This document shows positions 7,008 through 9,325 of a stretch of 9,325 nt of DNA, piece after piece; within the stretch, counting starts at the first letter, position 1, and each line of letters opens with the position of its first letter. The DNA comes from RUG11462 sp051877275 (GTDB lineage Bacteria > Bacillota > Clostridia > Oscillospirales > Acutalibacteraceae), in assembly GCA_051877275.1 (NCBI GenBank), contig JBJEIS010000159.1, forward strand, positions 1 to 9,325. Reading direction: 5' to 3'. A program made the position numbers and the translations under genes. The notes below the pieces were generated by a model. The model had not been told where the DNA came from. It saw only the letters and a program-made list of their open reading frames with translations, and did not search any database.

Positions 7008-8390
7008 ATGAAAAAATCAAGAAGATCGACATTTTTCATTGTAGCTATTCTTATTATTGCGTTTACATACTTCTCTTTTGCAGGTTTATGTACATATTAC
7101 GGTGATAATAAAATAGTTTACTTAAAAGGTGTCAATGATATTCGTTGGGGTATTGATATTCAAGGCGGTGTTGAAGCAGTTTTCACACCTGAAGTGTCAA
7201 AAGACAAAATCACTACCGACGATATGAAAAAAGCTGAGGACATTATTAAACGAAGACTCACAGACCAGAAAATTACTGACTCTGAGATTAACAGAGATGA
7301 TATTAATAAACAAATCATCGTGCGTTTTCCTTGGCAGAACGATGAAAAAGATTTTGACCCGGAATCAGCTGTTGAAGAACTTGGCGCTATGGCAGTTTTG
7401 ACTTTCAATGAAGGCGGCAGCGATTCTAAAGGAACTCAAATTTTAGAGGGTTCAAAAGATATCCAGTCTGCTTCTTTGACAGTTGAAAACGGCGAAAACA
7501 AAGTTGCTCTTGAACTCACTGACCATGGTAAGAGCGCTTTTGCAGATGCAACAAGAAGACTTCAAGGTCAACAGATTTCTATTTGGCTTGATGATCAATG
7601 CTTGTCTGCACCAACTGTAAATAGTGTAATTACTGACGGAAGAGCAGTTATCGAAGGTGACTTTACTGCTGAGAGCGCAACTGATCTTGCTAATACTATT
7701 AATGCAGGTTCATTACCTTTCGCTCTTTCTGTTGACAATTCAAAATTACAGATTATTGCTCCTATTCTCGGTCAATCTTCTCTTAATGTAATGCTGTTAG
7801 CAGGTATTATTGCCTATATTATCATTGTTATTATGATGGTTGTACTCTACAGAGTACCCGGCGTTGTAGCCGCTTTTGCAATTACTTGTCAGATTGCGGG
7901 TATCTTTGCTTGTATTTCAGGCTTCTTCCCGTTCTTCTCAAGCTTTACGCTCACAATTCCTGGCCTTGCAGGTATTATTTTGTCCATAGGTATGGGCGTT
8001 GACGCAAACGTAATTAATGCTGAACGTGTTAAAGATGAGCTTCATTCCGGCAGAACTATTGACGGTTCAATTAAAACCGGTTTCAAACGCGGTTTCGGAG
8101 CTATCATTGACGGTAACATAACAGTTGTAATTGTATCAGTAATTTTGATGGGTGCTTTCGGACCTCCGGATTCTATCTGGTCAAAACTTCTTACTCCAAT
8201 AATGTTTATGTTTAGTTCTTCTATTACCGGTTCAATCTATTCATTCGGCTATACACTTTTGATTGGTGCTATATTCAATCTTATTATTGGTGTTGCTCTT
8301 TCTAAAGTAATGGTTAAGAGTCTTTCTTCATTCAAATGTTTAAGAAAGCCTTGGTTCTTTGGAGGTAAAAAAGATGCAAAAGACATATAA
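7008..8390 (+). CDS. secD: Protein translocase subunit SecD
   Basis: Membrane subunit of the SecDF complex, which uses the proton gradient to pull secreted proteins out of the SecYEG channel. The 460 residues show TM1 (about 9-29), the head motif WGIDIQGG (47-54), the P1 base ending in NTINAGSLPFAL (229-240), then five hydrophobic segments at about 259-282, 286-308, 314-338, 368-386 and 412-438. The proton-relay aspartate of the SecD signature lies in GVDANV (D332), within GLAGIILSIGMGVDANVINAER. Canonical proteins read VLIFER where this one has VINAER. The ATG at 7008 has GGAGG at 6993-6997 (10-base spacing). An in-frame ATG at 6981 and the upstream codons from 6969 would put extra residues before the usual basic KKSRR start and lack a ribosome site. 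It overlaps secF by 17 bases. Confidence 0.95.
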   Translation: MKKSRRSTFFIVAILIIAFTYFSFAGLCTYYGDNKIVYLKGVNDIRWGIDIQGGVEAVFTPEVSKDKITTDDMKKAEDIIKRRLTDQKITDSEINRDDINKQIIVRFPWQNDEKDFDPESAVEELGAMAVLTFNEGGSDSKGTQILEGSKDIQSASLTVENGENKVALELTDHGKSAFADATRRLQGQQISIWLDDQCLSAPTVNSVITDGRAVIEGDFTAESATDLANTINAGSLPFALSVDNSKLQIIAPILGQSSLNVMLLAGIIAYIIIVIMMVVLYRVPGVVAAFAITCQIAGIFACISGFFPFFSSFTLTIPGLAGIILSIGMGVDANVINAERVKDELHSGRTIDGSIKTGFKRGFGAIIDGNITVVIVSVILMGAFGPPDSIWSKLLTPIMFMFSSSITGSIYSFGYTLLIGAIFNLIIGVALSKVMVKSLSSFKCLRKPWFFGGKKDAKDI

Positions 8391-9325
8391 TGTTATCGGA
8401 AAATTTAAATATGTAATTATAATTCCAATCATTGTTATAATTACAGGTATTTTCTTTAGTATATTCGGTGGTGTAGACCTCTCAATAGATTTCAAAGGCG
8501 GTTCTGCTATCACTTATTCTTACGAAGGCAAGCTTGATTTAAAAGAGGTTAAAAAGCAGACAGAGGCTGCTTTAAAAGAAGTTGGTAATGTTACTGAATT
8601 AACATATAACTATACAGGAACCTTAACAGCAAGTGATATTGAGTCTGCTTTATCAGAAAAGCAAATTGAAGGCATTAAAATGTCTGCTGAAGTTGCAACA
8701 AAAGATAGTAAATCATACATTAATATCGATGCTGTCGGCAACACTTTGTTAACTCAAGCAAACATTGATGAAATCACATCGCTACTAAACAGCAAGTTTG
8801 CTGATAATAAGATTACATTTGATACTAAAACAGAAGATCCTTATGTAGAAACAAAAGTTAATGTCGTTGATGCGACTGACTATTCTACCGGTTCAAAATC
8901 TATTAAGGTTAACGCAGTCGGCAATATGTCGCTTTCTACATCACAGCTCAAAGAAATCAAATCAACTCTTAATGAAAAGTTCGCTGATAACAATATTGAG
9001 CAAACTGGTGCTCAATCAGTAGGTGAAAGCTTCGGTTCTTTATTCTTTGGAAAATCACTCTATGCTGTATTAATTGCCAGCATATTAGTTGTAATTTATG
9101 TTGGTTACAGATTCAGAAAAGTAGGCGGAGTTAAAGCTGCTATTTCTGCTCTTATCGCACTTGTTCACGACTTGTCATTTATCTTCTTTATTGATGTAAT
9201 ATTCGGAATCACTATTGACACAAACTTTATTGCTGTGTTCTTAACTATTCTCGGATACTCACTCAATGATACTATCGTTATTTATGACAGACTTCGTGAA
9301 AATGCAGGAATTTACGGAAATAAAA
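8374..9325 (+). CDS. secF: Protein translocase subunit SecF with enlarged head domain, 3' end cut by the window edge
   Basis: Partner of SecD; 317 codons are present. TM1 is at about 13-33, followed by DFKGGSAI (39-46), the equivalent of the usual DFxGGT. QSVGESFG (214-221) opens TM2 at about 228-246, TM3 carries LVHD (263-266), and TM4 contains the signature LTILGYSLNDTIVIYDRLREN (290-310). Canonical SecF has roughly 100 residues between TM1 and TM2; here there are about 195. The extra length holds two similar units at 112-147 and 174-208. Two or three C-terminal TM segments are missing because of the window edge. GGAGG (8361-8365) inside secD, 8 bases before the ATG, supports this start and coupled translation. 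The identity is firm; the function of the enlarged head is unknown. Confidence 0.93.
   Translation, partial: MQKTYNVIGKFKYVIIIPIIVIITGIFFSIFGGVDLSIDFKGGSAITYSYEGKLDLKEVKKQTEAALKEVGNVTELTYNYTGTLTASDIESALSEKQIEGIKMSAEVATKDSKSYINIDAVGNTLLTQANIDEITSLLNSKFADNKITFDTKTEDPYVETKVNVVDATDYSTGSKSIKVNAVGNMSLSTSQLKEIKSTLNEKFADNNIEQTGAQSVGESFGSLFFGKSLYAVLIASILVVIYVGYRFRKVGGVKAAISALIALVHDLSFIFFIDVIFGITIDTNFIAVFLTILGYSLNDTIVIYDRLRENAGIYGNK
8707..8997 (+). repeat. Diverged tandem protein repeat within SecF
   Basis: Two in-frame units, residues 112-147 (8707-8814) and 174-208 (8893-8997), share SKS, AVGN, EI, LN and KFADN in the same order. With one gap I count 19 identities over 36 aligned columns. They are joined by about 26 residues rich in D, T and V. 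The DNA itself has diverged, so the duplication is not recent. Confidence 0.8.

Noticed and set aside
7160..7408. Minus-strand open frame opposite secD
   Set aside because: Serine-rich antisense shadow of a conserved SecD region, with no independent start signals.
1..9325. CRISPR arrays, insertion sequences, tRNA or rRNA genes, defence or toxin-antitoxin modules
   Set aside because: No repeat-spacer pattern, transposase, terminal inverted repeats, cloverleaf or recognisable defence domain was seen. The visible genes are housekeeping.

Overview
The window is AT-rich bacterial chromosome with Firmicutes-style signals: strong AGGAGG-like ribosome sites, sigma-A-type promoters and a T-box leader. 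Protein details (AlaRS with a Cys-rich insert, a diaminopimelate-pathway LysA, split SecD and SecF) fit a Clostridia-class organism, possibly an Oscillospirales/Ruminococcaceae-like gut bacterium. The taxon is an inference; no rRNA or other marker is present.

Left half, minus strand (1-5539): one tightly packed operon. In transcription order it holds a sigma-A promoter (TTGACA-17-TATAAT), a T-box leader with an alanine (GCC) specifier and a terminator/antiterminator, alaS, a HIT-family hydrolase, an orphan phosphoribosyltransferase, the ribosome-assembly GTPase engB (ysxC), and lysA, which runs off the left edge. Gaps between these genes are 2 to 14 bases and each gene has its own Shine-Dalgarno sequence. 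No internal promoter or terminator was seen, so uncharged tRNA-Ala could control the whole set.

Centre (5256-5635): a 380-base gene-free stretch filled by the T-box leader and two divergent promoters. The rightward promoter drives an aspartate-aminotransferase-like enzyme of the Aminotran_MocR / subgroup Ic type, which probably starts at TTG.

Right half, plus strand (5636-9325): the aminotransferase, then a second promoter (TTGACT-17-TATAAT) and the secD-secF pair. SecF is cut by the right edge. The two sec genes overlap by 17 bases and encode the proton-driven accessory subunits of the Sec translocon. SecF is unusual: its extracytoplasmic domain is about twice the normal length and contains two similar copies of a roughly 36-residue unit.

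Most of the window is housekeeping. I found no clear new defence, mobile or RNA-guided system. The points most worth a second look are the duplicated SecF head, the T-box placing lysA and engB under alanyl-tRNA control, and the inverted repeats that overlap two promoters.
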